Shown here: positions 7,614-15,952 of the stretch, one piece after another | Numbering within the stretch: position 1 is the first letter of the stretch | Layout: each line of letters begins with the position of its first letter | Origin: TH5896 sp049578985 | GTDB taxonomy: Archaea > Thermoproteota > Nitrososphaeria > Nitrososphaerales > Nitrososphaeraceae | NCBI GenBank assembly: GCA_049578985.1 | Contig: JBAUMZ010000027.1 | Span: forward strand, 1-30,867 | Length of the DNA: 30,867 bases | Direction of reading: 5' to 3' | Position numbers and translations under genes: made by a program | Notes under the pieces: generated by a model | Seen by the model: only the letters and a program-made list of their open reading frames with translations | What the model was told of the DNA's origin: nothing | Database searches by the model: none

Positions 7614-7626
7614 AAAAAAAGAAAAA
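7614..7626 (-). terminator. T-rich terminator of the gene at 7644-8189
   Basis: TTTTTCTTTTTTT on the minus strand, about 20 bases past the stop codon. Confidence 0.5.
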
Positions 7627-7643
7627 GATAAGAGATCTACTCT

Positions 7644-8189
7644 CTACTCTTCATCATTTCCCTCTTCTGATCCCCCTGATGGTCCAGTGAGTTCCTCAGC
7701 GGTCGCAGCTATGGTATACGTTACAGCGAACGGGTCACCGCTCAATGTATGGAACGCAAGGGCGTTACCTGCAAAAGGTATGCTACCGGAGGGTACTGGA
7801 GTTCCACTATCTGGTTTTACCAATGTTATGGCAACCTCTCCGTCACCAAATGGAGCCTTCAGGGGTTCCCCAAACTGTGCTGAAGTTTGATTTGAGACAG
7901 CACTACTATTATATCCATGGAGGACAACTACCTCTACCGGCTTACTTGATACCCAAGTGGCATCTCCTACCCATACTAGTCCGTCGCCTCTTGGAGGAAG
8001 TGCCATTACCAATTGATGCCCTTCGTGACCTGGCAGTGGGTCCTGCATTGACGTTTGTGTTCCTTGCATGACAACTTCGGTTGGCAATTCCTCTTCTTGC
8101 GCACTCGCAATTGACAAAGCAGATAAAAGAATCGTCGGCACCATCACTGCTATTGCCAGTATACTAGTAATTAATTCTCTATGATTCAT
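7644..8189 (-). CDS. Secreted protein, paralogue of the gene at 4201-4896
   Basis: A 181-residue protein with a clear signal peptide (about residues 1-30, ending ALSIASAQ) and an acidic C-terminal tail (GGSEEGNDEE). The middle domain matches the product of 4201-4896 at PPRGDG, SKPVEVVVLHGYN and IPFAGNALAF...DPFAVTYTIA. It lacks that protein's long Ala/Gly linker. A TATA box at 8213-8220 lies 27 bp before the ATG, so the transcript is probably leaderless. Function is unknown. Confidence 0.72.
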   Translation of the reverse strand: MNHRELITSILAIAVMVPTILLSALSIASAQEEELPTEVVMQGTQTSMQDPLPGHEGHQLVMALPPRGDGLVWVGDATWVSSKPVEVVVLHGYNSSAVSNQTSAQFGEPLKAPFGDGEVAITLVKPDSGTPVPSGSIPFAGNALAFHTLSGDPFAVTYTIAATAEELTGPSGGSEEGNDEE

Positions 8190-8212
8190 TACTGCTTTAT
8201 CGATTGTGCTTG

Positions 8213-8220
8213 TTTATAAA
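8213..8220 (-). promoter_or_regulatory. TATA box of the gene at 7644-8189
   Basis: TTTATAAA (palindromic), centred about 27 bp from the ATG at 8189. Confidence 0.6.
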
Positions 8221-8653
8221 ACTATGTTCAGATATTTTCATACTTTGTTGCAAGAATAACATAAATACCTAGGGAAGGAAATTATATTCAAGCTTAACAG
8301 TATAAATATAAAATTTTGAAGGTTTTGCGATACACATAGGTACATTAGTTGCAAGAATATCAGTTCCGGAGTTGAAATAAAAATAGGAGGAAATATTAAT
8401 CCACTTCTCGCCGACGACAATCTCACTTTATAATCAGGTTTTCTGTTTGTTGTAACACATACTGCCTTCAGTGTACTATCTGGAGCTGATCCTCTGGATG
8501 GAGGTGTCTACGCACACTTTGGGATGTACGAAAACTTCAGTTCCACGTATTGGGAAAAGTATTGTAAAAATGAACTTGTTGAGCGCAAGCTTTTCAACAG
8601 CCTAGAATACTTCAAGTATCATTTATTTTGGATCAGTATGTGGTGTTATATCT
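8221..8653. other. Intergenic region, no convincing gene
   Basis: AT-rich. A plus-strand frame is open from about 8453 through 8796 but overlaps the start of the next gene and its product resembles nothing known. A minus-strand frame at 8238-8426 is likewise unsupported. Confidence 0.45.
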
Positions 8654-8662
8654 CTATATATC
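8654..8662 (+). promoter_or_regulatory. TATA box of the lectin/lyase-like gene
   Basis: CTATATATC, centred about 32 bp upstream of the ATG at 8690, predicting a leader of a few bases. Confidence 0.5.
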
Positions 8663-8689
8663 TGAAAAGTTACAACAAAGACACTAATA

Positions 8690-9814
8690 ATGATACGGTT
8701 ATTCACTGCGATTCTCTGGATTTCACCTGTGATATCCTTGCTATTGATGCTGTTGATTCTTTCCGAAAATTTCTCTCAGATTTCCACGACATTTGATGCA
8801 GCAGGCCAACCTGCATCGTTGCTACCATCACGATCAACACATCCCATGCCATATCAACTTCTGTCAGTATCACAATCGACCCCAAATGGTAATTCAACTC
8901 AAATAGTTGACAACATATCAACAACGACTGATAACAACAGTATAAGTGCGATTGAAGTACCAGATGACGAGTTTGGTATAACCGAGATTTATCCTACTAA
9001 AGACGGTGGAAGGGAGTGGTTCTTGAATATGAGCTCTCCAACCAATAGCTCAAATTTCTCTATGACAAATTTCTCTATGACAGACAATCTCTACCAACCA
9101 ACCAAACTTCCAGATGGATCCTGGAGGATAAACGCAACTCACATAAGAATGGTTGTTAATACGTCTTCAAATCAAGAGGATTGGAAAAATGTTGAAATCA
9201 CTGGATATGTACGGTTGTCACACCTAGATAATTCTAACGAAGGAAGCTCCGCAGATAACAACAAAGAATTAGAACTAAACGACGGTGAAGAATTAGAAGT
9301 AAACGGTCTTGTTTTTGTTACTAGAAGCGGTAGACATAGCTCAGAAGTGCCGTGCGAAGGTACTGCATATAATGGCGCATTTCATACCGACGGTTCTGTA
9401 GGTTGGAAAAAAGAGATCTGGCATACTGGCGGCTACACGGATGAGCGGGCCAGATATAAGATTGCTGAATCCTTTTTGAATCAGTGGATAGGTTGGAAGG
9501 TTGTAGTATACAATATAGAAAATGGCAATGAAACAAGCGCGGTCAAACTGGAGTCGTACATTGACAGTTCAAATAACAATAATTGGACTAAAGTTTCAGA
9601 ATTCATAGATAATGGTGGTTGGTATAGTAAATCCAATATATTGGACTTCTTCAATGCTGGATGCGATAGGTCTAGGGATTACGTTATCACCGAAGGAGCT
9701 CCTTTTTTAGTCTTTAGGACTGACAATCTATTATTGGACTTCAAAGACTTTAGTGTAAGAGAAATTCAGCCTCCGCTTAATACTACCCAGTCTACTATCT
9801 TGAAATTTGAATAG
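8690..9814 (+). CDS. Secreted lectin/polysaccharide-lyase-like protein
   Basis: A 374-residue exported protein with an N-terminal hydrophobic segment (about 6-24) and a Ser/Thr/Asn-rich linker to about residue 90. A large domain from about 95 to 365 is rich in aromatic residues and beta-strand patterns: DGGREWFLNM, DGSWRINATHIRMVV, WKNVEITGYVRL, CEGTAYNGAFHTDG, WKKEIWHTGGYT, WIGWKVVVYNI and AVKLESYID. This resembles the concanavalin/jelly-roll proteins seen in archaea and in alginate-lyase-like families, but the catalytic assignment is uncertain. Two cysteines (CEGT and AGCDRSRDY) could form a disulfide. A short tandem repeat gives NFSMTNFSMT. It probably binds or cleaves surface polysaccharide. 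Confidence 0.55.
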   Translation: MIRLFTAILWISPVISLLLMLLILSENFSQISTTFDAAGQPASLLPSRSTHPMPYQLLSVSQSTPNGNSTQIVDNISTTTDNNSISAIEVPDDEFGITEIYPTKDGGREWFLNMSSPTNSSNFSMTNFSMTDNLYQPTKLPDGSWRINATHIRMVVNTSSNQEDWKNVEITGYVRLSHLDNSNEGSSADNNKELELNDGEELEVNGLVFVTRSGRHSSEVPCEGTAYNGAFHTDGSVGWKKEIWHTGGYTDERARYKIAESFLNQWIGWKVVVYNIENGNETSAVKLESYIDSSNNNNWTKVSEFIDNGGWYSKSNILDFFNAGCDRSRDYVITEGAPFLVFRTDNLLLDFKDFSVREIQPPLNTTQSTILKFE

Positions 9815-9934
9815 ATTGTAATATATCAGCATCTTCGGCTATTCTGAATCTAGTAACCGCAACACCGGTTGCTTGCATCGCATTCCTTAATTTATGATGC
9901 TCTATCTTCATTCGAATACAAAAGTTGCCTCGAT

Positions 9935-11407
9935 TCAGTTTCCAATATAACTTCCTACTTTCTGCCATACAAACGGTGCTTTATCATTATCCTTTACATA
10001 TCTAATGGCCAAGATATCATATTCAGCCCTCTCTCTATCTCCCATTTTATTCAGTGATGTGTTGCCAGTGATCCCCTGATACGAATTAGCAGAACGCACC
10101 AGCTCCTCCTTAAGAATGCCTATATCTTGAGTCTCTTTAGAAGTCTTAACTACATCAACAATATCTATATTCTGGCTTTCATTGAGACCACTACTATTAT
10201 TAATATTGTTACTAACATCATTACTTGTATCGCTAATAGGATTGTAGTACCTTGTATTGTTCTCAGCGTTTGCGAGGACCCATAAAATATCATATGCGAT
10301 TGCGCTGTATGGGGAAGGATCAAATCCAATTTCATTATGAATTTCTTGTAAAAGGCTATCTAGCTTTTTCTTGTCGTCCGGGTAGTCTATTCTAAATATT
10401 GGGTTGTAAAACGTTGTATTAACTGCAAAATGTGCAGAATCATGATTTCTCACAAGTCCTTCATTGAGAACTGAACCGTCACTGCCATACCACTTGACCT
10501 TTGAGAGCGCTGGATAGCTGTGGGCTTGAATCAATATAGGAGATACCTCGTCAAGTGAAATCAGATACACCCCTACTCTGTCAGCACCATGCCTGGAAAT
10601 TGCCTCCTGAACTTTAGAATCCAAGATCCTTAGATCCTTATCCCACAACGCAAAATTTATCCTGTAAAGACTTGCACCCAACTGCCCAGTCCGAGGTGCG
10701 TATCTGGTTTCATTACTCATTTCAAACTGTCCCCCCATCTTGTCAAAATTCTCTTTGACTGCATGTAAAAGCTCGCTACCATACACATCATTTCGCCAGA
10801 ATGGGATTACTAATCTAATTCCATCGTCCCACATAAGTCTTGAGATTGCTTTTGCTTGGTGTGTGTCGTCAGGAACAAACCTAAAGATGTTGTCACCCTT
10901 GATAGCAAGAGAGGGTGCCGTGCTGGAGTGGCTGACAAGTAGAATATCGTTACTATCTGCATACTCTCTAGCAACTTCTAATTCCGCACTAGTTGCTGGT
11001 CCGATAACCGTCTTAATGCCATTCTCTGCTAAGAGTTTTAAATTTTCAAGGCTCTTATCAGGATCTGATTCAGTGTCTGATATTACGAGCTCAAAACGTA
11101 ATCTCGAATTACTCATTAAAAAGTTGTTATTTATGTCTTCAAGGGCTATCTTTAACGCTGCTTGTGTAGACTTACCAGTTGATGAAGCAACCCCGGTGAG
11201 CGGAAGGAGTGCACCTATTCTTATGGTGTCCTCATCTGAACTTGATACTTGTGTTATTCCAGATGTCCGATCTGAGGTAAGGAACATTACCGAGCTTAGT
11301 GGCCAAATTGAGGATGGAGAAAGAAATGAAGCAACAACTATGACAAGTGCTGATACTGAGAGGCCTACAACAATTAGAAATACAAGTGATCTGATTCTAA
11401 TCCTCAT
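9935..11407 (-). CDS. LivK-type substrate-binding protein, membrane-anchored
   Basis: A 490-residue periplasmic-binding-protein fold of the Leu/Ile/Val type (Peripla_BP_6). One N-terminal hydrophobic helix (about 7-28) anchors or exports it. The binding domain starts at IRIGALLPLTGVASSTGKST and continues with VIGPATSAELEVAREYADSN, LLVSHSSTAPSLA and FRFVPDDTHQAKAIS, all typical of the family. A polar Asn/Ser/Asp-rich insert lies at about 385-415. No transporter permease or ATPase is nearby. The upstream gene, 29 bp away on the same strand, encodes a multi-helix membrane protein, so this binding protein may act in sensing rather than uptake (inference). A TATA-like element at 11438-11445 could give it a promoter of its own. 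Confidence 0.8.
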   Translation of the reverse strand: MRIRIRSLVFLIVVGLSVSALVIVVASFLSPSSIWPLSSVMFLTSDRTSGITQVSSSDEDTIRIGALLPLTGVASSTGKSTQAALKIALEDINNNFLMSNSRLRFELVISDTESDPDKSLENLKLLAENGIKTVIGPATSAELEVAREYADSNDILLVSHSSTAPSLAIKGDNIFRFVPDDTHQAKAISRLMWDDGIRLVIPFWRNDVYGSELLHAVKENFDKMGGQFEMSNETRYAPRTGQLGASLYRINFALWDKDLRILDSKVQEAISRHGADRVGVYLISLDEVSPILIQAHSYPALSKVKWYGSDGSVLNEGLVRNHDSAHFAVNTTFYNPIFRIDYPDDKKKLDSLLQEIHNEIGFDPSPYSAIAYDILWVLANAENNTRYYNPISDTSNDVSNNINNSSGLNESQNIDIVDVVKTSKETQDIGILKEELVRSANSYQGITGNTSLNKMGDRERAEYDILAIRYVKDNDKAPFVWQKVGSYIGN

Positions 11408-11436
11408 TTTTTCTTTTTTACTAAACTTTCGGTTCT

Positions 11437-12300
11437 TTATTTATATTCAGGTATTTCTCTAGAATTGTAATTAATGGTAGGATTTAGGTTAGAATCAACG
11501 TCTTTATGTGTTATCAAGAATTTCATGTACCAGAGAAGCCCTGCAGCCACGATGATACTGTGAGCTGAAATAACGATTGCTGAAGGCCACAATTCGCTAG
11601 TTAGTGATGTAACCACAAAAAACGCAAACCAGCTGTCGGCAACAGCTAACAAAAAGATGCCAGCAGATTTACAGACCCAGGGTGTAAACCATAAAGGTTC
11701 CTTTCTGTAGTTTACCACTATGAGAAATGATGGTACTATGATAATAGCGTCGAGTATCGGATATGCCACCAAGACCGAAAACATGGCAATACCTCGAGGT
11801 GAAGAGAAGTTAGCTAGGTTCAAAGTTACTGATAAAATATAGAATAGGAATACACCAGTAACAACGATCGCTATTATCAAAGGTCTGGTACTGAAGTGGA
11901 ATATTTTGTAGAATCGAAGATATGTCGAAAATACATAAAATGCCAGGAAAGCATATGCTGATATGGAGAGTAGATCGGCTATTGATGGAACAGGCGGCAC
12001 AATTTCTAGGTTAATTTCGTAAATGGCTAATACTAGCTCAGCACACAAGGACAAGGACAAGGCTATACCAAGGGCCAAGTCTACTTTTTCAATTGATCCT
12101 TGATGATGTTTCTGCCTGTATAAAATAAAGACAGCCAACATAGCCGCAACAGCAGCATTTATACCAATTATCCAATGAGAGTAGTACTCCCTAATCTCGA
12201 CTTCGGCGAGAATGATGAAGGAACTTGAGATGACTAGTACAACAAGAAGACCAAGAAATAGTCTTCTTCGAGTAAATTGTATATGAGGAAATACGGTCAT
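11437..12300 (-). CDS. Multi-helix membrane protein
   Basis: A 287-residue protein with about seven or eight hydrophobic helices and short loops, and a polar C-terminal tail. No catalytic motif was recognised. The helix layout resembles the N-terminal sensing domains of archaeal membrane kinases, but there is no kinase domain. ATG 12300 is preferred over the TTG one codon earlier because a TATA box lies 27 bp upstream. It is followed after 29 bp by the LivK-type binding protein on the same strand, so the two probably form an operon. Its role is unknown; a receptor or permease-like partner of the binding protein is possible. Confidence 0.65.
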   Translation of the reverse strand: MTVFPHIQFTRRRLFLGLLVVLVISSSFIILAEVEIREYYSHWIIGINAAVAAMLAVFILYRQKHHQGSIEKVDLALGIALSLSLCAELVLAIYEINLEIVPPVPSIADLLSISAYAFLAFYVFSTYLRFYKIFHFSTRPLIIAIVVTGVFLFYILSVTLNLANFSSPRGIAMFSVLVAYPILDAIIIVPSFLIVVNYRKEPLWFTPWVCKSAGIFLLAVADSWFAFFVVTSLTSELWPSAIVISAHSIIVAAGLLWYMKFLITHKDVDSNLNPTINYNSREIPEYK

Positions 12301-12323
12301 CAATCAAGATAGTTTTTGACTCA

Positions 12324-12331
12324 TATATATT
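12324..12331 (-). promoter_or_regulatory. TATA box of the membrane protein/LivK operon
   Basis: AATATATA on the minus strand, centred about 27 bp from the ATG at 12300. Confidence 0.6.
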
Positions 12332-12468
12332 ATCTAATTATCATAGAGGATGAATACACTCTCAAAATGCTTGTCTGTAAAGGTTTATGAAAGCCTAGGC
12401 GAATAAAAATTACTAATCAGATAAATGGATTAAAGTAGACTATTCAACATACTAAAAGATTGATATCC

Positions 12469-12749
12469 CTAATATCGGTATCGTATTCTTGCGCTTAGGA
12501 ATTTTATATCTGGAAATTTGATATCTATTTCTCTATCTTGTATCAGATCCGAATCTACTATTACATTTTCAATTGATTTTTCTGTTCTAGGATATAGATT
12601 AACAACATATTAAAATTGCAATCAAGGCAAGAAAATCCCGTAGTAGTTTCTACTGGAAACTCTGGAGAGATGCTCTCGAAATGCGCTCTTATTTTCGGCC
12701 TTACTATTCTCCGTTCGAATTCTATGGGTTGGGTGGATAATGGTGGCAT
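12469..12749 (-). pseudogene. Possible frameshifted small gene
   Basis: The minus strand from ATG 12749 encodes a plausible protein start (MPPLSTQPIEFERRIVRPKI...SCLDC) ending just after 12609. A frame shifted by one base opens at 12609 and runs 46 codons (ending KFLSARIRYRY) to a stop at 12469-12471. Joined, they would make about 93 residues. A third frame just upstream contains CVCESC, which with CLDC could once have formed a zinc ribbon. This may be a decayed gene or chance; no homologue is recognised. Confidence 0.25.
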
Positions 12750-13124
12750 GACTCACAAACACAGAGTACGATCCTGTATTTCAGTTCGAATCGAACTAAG
12801 AAATGGACCCCGGCATAGCATATATATCACCTTCAACCTATGAATCTCAATCAATTACCGTAGTTCAGGACCCATCATTTGCACTTAGTGAGTAGTGTTA
12901 GGGCCTACAGGATTGCCAGCAGCAGGCGCTTCAGTAAGCCATCAAGCGTGTATAAAATCACTGTTCCCTTCTCAGATAGAACAAATCAAATAATTAAGAA
13001 CTATGCAACCCACCACCACCAGCTCCCCGTCGTCATTTGACTTTAGGTGGAAATATCTCACCGTTTTTTGTGTCACACTGTTTTTCTACAGGCGCTGGTT
13101 CTTAAGATTCCAGAGGTTCCGAGA
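12750..13124. other. Intergenic region, no convincing gene
   Basis: Contains a perfect 7-bp inverted repeat around one base (AGTTCGAATCGAACT, 12782-12796). Its sequence looks like a tRNA T-loop, but no cloverleaf forms. A 59-codon plus-strand frame (about 12864-13042) has no supporting signal. Confidence 0.45.
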
Positions 13125-13697
13125 TCAATTTGAAGGAGACTTCAAAGAAACCGCAAGTGGATCAATACATGACATGCAGAATTCACTATTCTTTTTATCC
13201 GTATCTGAAATTGTCCTGCTCTTGAACATGATACAATGATCACGAGAGCAGTGTCTTAATCCAAAATTGTGGCCAATCTCGTGAATTGCTTCCTTCACTA
13301 TGCGATCTTGGAACAGGTTCAGGAATTTTTTATCGACATTACTGTGTAAAGGTAACAGCCGTGCCAGATATATAGCTGAAATCTTTCCGCTTATGATGGC
13401 CTCCCCGAAACAGAAATTATATTTTCCAAAGTATGCATCAAAATCACAAACTGCCAACAACTTTGTACTGGCAGATGGTTCAAAAGTTTGTTGTAACCAC
13501 ATGAGTAAATGATCAGACTGGTACTGATTCCTTTTGCTGTCGCATAATTCTTTAGGGATCTGAGATATGGCTTTATTTATCATGACAGAAGTGTCTTTTT
13601 CAAATCTAAACGCAGCTAGAAGCGGTGGTATGACGAAAGAAAAGTCATCAAGTATTCCTTTACCATGGACCATGATAGGTTGGATAATTAATTGCAT
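13125..13697 (-). CDS. amzA: Archaemetzincin-type zinc metalloprotease
   Basis: A 190-residue archaemetzincin. The core motif is complete: His139-Glu140-Ile-Gly-His143-Asn-Phe-Gly-Leu-Arg-His149 binds the catalytic zinc, with Glu140 as general base. The family's second zinc site follows as Cys150, Cys155, Cys174 and Cys177, with Met157 two residues after Cys155. The length is normal and no signal peptide is present, so it is cytoplasmic. The ATG at 13697 is preceded by an in-frame stop, which fixes the longest form. A 6-bp inverted repeat (AACGCT...AGCGTT, 13720-13734) lies 23-37 bp upstream and could be an operator. The natural substrate of archaemetzincins is unknown. Confidence 0.93.
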   Translation of the reverse strand: MQLIIQPIMVHGKGILDDFSFVIPPLLAAFRFEKDTSVMINKAISQIPKELCDSKRNQYQSDHLLMWLQQTFEPSASTKLLAVCDFDAYFGKYNFCFGEAIISGKISAIYLARLLPLHSNVDKKFLNLFQDRIVKEAIHEIGHNFGLRHCSRDHCIMFKSRTISDTDKKNSEFCMSCIDPLAVSLKSPSN

Positions 13698-14242
13698 GTG
13701 TCATCAACCCGAGGAAGATAACGCTGAGAGCGTTTGTAATTCCACGAATAACAAATTGATAGCCATGAGTAAATAAAGTTCACCACCCTTTTAAATGAGA
13801 GCAAGCTTGGTTGTGCATTGATGTAGTGGAATTAATGCACAGATAAATCCTTGGAATTTACATCTCAAAACAAGTCAACAAAATACTTGGTATCCTGAAG
13901 CATATATGTCATCAGGGTTCATGAAGCATGGATTATACCATGTGACAATAGAATCTAAGGAGAAAGAACAGAAGCATTCGATCCATGCTTGAGAGCTGGA
14001 CTACTTACTATTGCTGTTCATAACGAATGGCTAATCCTGCATAAAATCATACTAAATTTGATGATCTGAGGAGGTAGAAGTTAAGTCCCACGGTCTGGTT
14101 AAGCAATCACAAGAATATAGCAATGACAATATGCATAAGGGTGGATATCATATAGATTTTAGCAAAAATAAGAGAAAGAAATATGCTGCTGCTGATTTGA
14201 ATTATCTACGTTTTGATCTGCTCGAGAACTTGTCTCGAAGCT
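13698..14242. other. Intergenic region, no convincing gene
   Basis: Several short frames exist. Examples are a 40-residue frame at 14131-14253 (MHKGGYHIDFSKNKRKKYAA) and a plus-strand frame at about 13795-13990 with one in-frame TGA. None has a convincing promoter or a known relative. The inverted repeat upstream of the archaemetzincin gene lies at its left end. Confidence 0.45.
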
Positions 14243-14716
14243 TCAAATCATAACAAGATCATCGACTTGTGATATCATGACAACCGCCTTATCACCGGAG
14301 AGGCCTGTCTTCATTTTTTCTACAACCTGATCGACATCATCAGACTTAACAACAGTGGCAACAACTTTTCTTGTAGTATAACCAAGATCAGAGGTCCCAC
14401 TTCCTCTGCCTGAGGCAACCCTTTGCTTTTGCTGCTTTCCTGCTCCTCTTACATCATAAATAGTTGCTTCTAGCCCCATATCCCTTAACGACGAAATCAT
14501 CCCGTCAAGATTCTCAGGCTTTACAATGACTGCGAGTCTCTTCATTCCTTTTGATTGCTTACTCGGTTTTTCTGAATATGACACCTCAAACGGCAAGGTT
14601 ATTTTTTCTCCAACCATGCCGTTGATAATGACTCGTGCTAAAAAAGGATTATGGTCTAGGGGGAAGAACCCTTGATTATAACTTCTAGGTGGCATTTTAA
14701 TGATACATTTGCTCAA
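14243..14716 (-). CDS. Divergent P-II (GlnB)-like protein with N-terminal extension
   Basis: Residues 58-157 align with P-II nitrogen-signalling proteins: MKRLAVIVKPENLDGMISSL, then TIYDVRGAGKQQKQ leading into the T-loop, and VEKMKTG. Several hallmarks are missing. The T-loop has no uridylylation-type Tyr in the ELYRG context. The B-loop reads TGLSGDKAVVMI instead of TGxxGDGKIFV. The chain ends right after the last strand (VDDLVMI), without the C-loop and its Arg residues. ATP or 2-oxoglutarate binding may therefore be altered. The upstream 57 residues are open and not recognised. Possible starts are TTG 14716, ATG 14695 and ATG 14545; the last gives a P-II-only protein with a weak TATA 31 bp upstream. 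No ammonium transporter gene is adjacent. Confidence 0.75.
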   Translation of the reverse strand: MSKCIIKMPPRSYNQGFFPLDHNPFLARVIINGMVGEKITLPFEVSYSEKPSKQSKGMKRLAVIVKPENLDGMISSLRDMGLEATIYDVRGAGKQQKQRVASGRGSGTSDLGYTTRKVVATVVKSDDVDQVVEKMKTGLSGDKAVVMISQVDDLVMI

Positions 14717-14971
14717 AAACCCTCTATGAACTTAAAAATGTTAGAAGATTAAACGTATCCAAACAAGGAGCATAATGGTTTTTAGTGATGTAATCTAGTA
14801 CTTTGAGTAGTACCGGGTCCCACTTATTATTCGGTCGATTCAATTATTCGATTAACCTTACGGAATCTTATGTCATCCATTCGACATAGGATCGATTTGT
14901 CAAACGTTATCGTAGTTTATTACCGAGACGGTCTATATACACGTATCTTCTATAGTTAAGAGTCAAGCTTG

Positions 14972-15676
14972 TTACCTTAATACAAGACTATTAACTATAT
15001 TAATGGCCGTAGTTGGACTATAATAAGCTGAGGGCTGTGCAGAATATGTTACCACATACCATTTATTATCTTTGAAAGTCCAGGCCTGTGTTTGTTTAAT
15101 ATCGTATTGGTTATTGCTTATTATATAGGTAATTTCATACCCTGGCAGTCCAGATATTACTGTAGGAATAGATTGCAACAATGTAACATTGCCAAAAGTT
15201 TGCCCTAGATTAGCAATAGTAGAATTCAAGGTTTCACTTATCAGAATTTTGGAAGATCTAGAAGCGTCAATTGCAATCGGACTAGTTGGCTGAATGGCAA
15301 ACGAAGCAGTGCTTGCATCAAAATACTTTTTGAGAATACCATTCAAATATTCAGTCTGATTTAATACGACAACATTTGCGTTCTCAGAAAAGCTATGTGT
15401 ACCTTTGAACCCAGTGAGATAAAAGTCTGCTATTATACTATTACCTGAAATATTTCCCAAATTTTCAAGTATGTTCCAATTCGAAGGGTACTTGACGCGT
15501 AAGCCTGCAGTCATGTTTTCGTAGGTTCGATAATTTACTTCGGACGAATTCCCGCCAAAGTCGAAATAAACCTGGCCGGCTGCCGAGAATTGTTGAGCTG
15601 GATATGGACACGAATTTATAAAGATCATAATCGAAATCAAGCCACTTACTGCAACCCGCGGGATAAAATGCCTCAT
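14972..15676 (-). CDS. Secreted PsbP-like protein
   Basis: A 234-residue exported protein from ATG 15676 (a TTG at 15703 would add nine residues). The N-terminus has a basic start and a hydrophobic helix ending at INSC, which resembles a lipobox, so it may be a lipoprotein. The mature part begins with the pattern YENMTAGLRVKYPSNWNI, typical of PsbP-related proteins, and continues as an alpha/beta domain: GYEITYII, then QTQAWTFKDNKWYVVTYSAQ, and a C-terminal helix ending VNSLVLR. Many N-x-S/T sequons fit surface exposure. A TATA-like element near 15713-15719 would give a short leader. Its role is unknown; archaeal PsbP-like proteins have no photosynthetic function. Confidence 0.65.
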   Translation of the reverse strand: MRHFIPRVAVSGLISIMIFINSCPYPAQQFSAAGQVYFDFGGNSSEVNYRTYENMTAGLRVKYPSNWNILENLGNISGNSIIADFYLTGFKGTHSFSENANVVVLNQTEYLNGILKKYFDASTASFAIQPTSPIAIDASRSSKILISETLNSTIANLGQTFGNVTLLQSIPTVISGLPGYEITYIISNNQYDIKQTQAWTFKDNKWYVVTYSAQPSAYYSPTTAINIVNSLVLR

Positions 15677-15922
15677 TTTCTGCCACCAGTATATTCCTTC
15701 CAATTAACTAGATATAATAGTTTAATTTTATTTCAATATTCATATCATATCCTAACGGAGTCAACATGAGTGGAATCAACATGAGATAGAAGGAGAAAAT
15801 GGAACCGTCAATGACTGGAATACTCTAAGGACTTGAGTAGTTCAGACTAAAGTCATACACAAATGATATCTGCTGGAAGACTTTCACGGTAATATGATCT
15901 CCAGTTTGGGTGAAATGAAAAC

Positions 15923-15929
15923 TTTATAG
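15923..15929 (+). promoter_or_regulatory. TATA box of the histidine kinase gene
   Basis: TTTATAG, centred 27 bp before ATG 15953 but only about 6 bp before the earlier ATG 15932. This favours 15953 as the start. Confidence 0.55.
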
Positions 15930-15952
15930 CCATGAACACGCAATATCTAAAG

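Noticed and set aside
8453..8796. Plus-strand open frame of about 115 codons
   Set aside because: It overlaps the well-supported start and signal segment of the gene at 8690, has no promoter of its own, and resembles no family.
12780..12800. Sequence resembling a tRNA T-loop (TTCGAATC / TTCGATTC)
   Set aside because: It is a 7-bp palindrome. No acceptor, D or anticodon stem can be formed around it on either strand.
13795..13990. Plus-strand frame with one in-frame TGA
   Set aside because: At roughly 60% A+T several stop-free runs of this length are expected by chance in the intergenic DNA, and there is no homology or promoter to support it.
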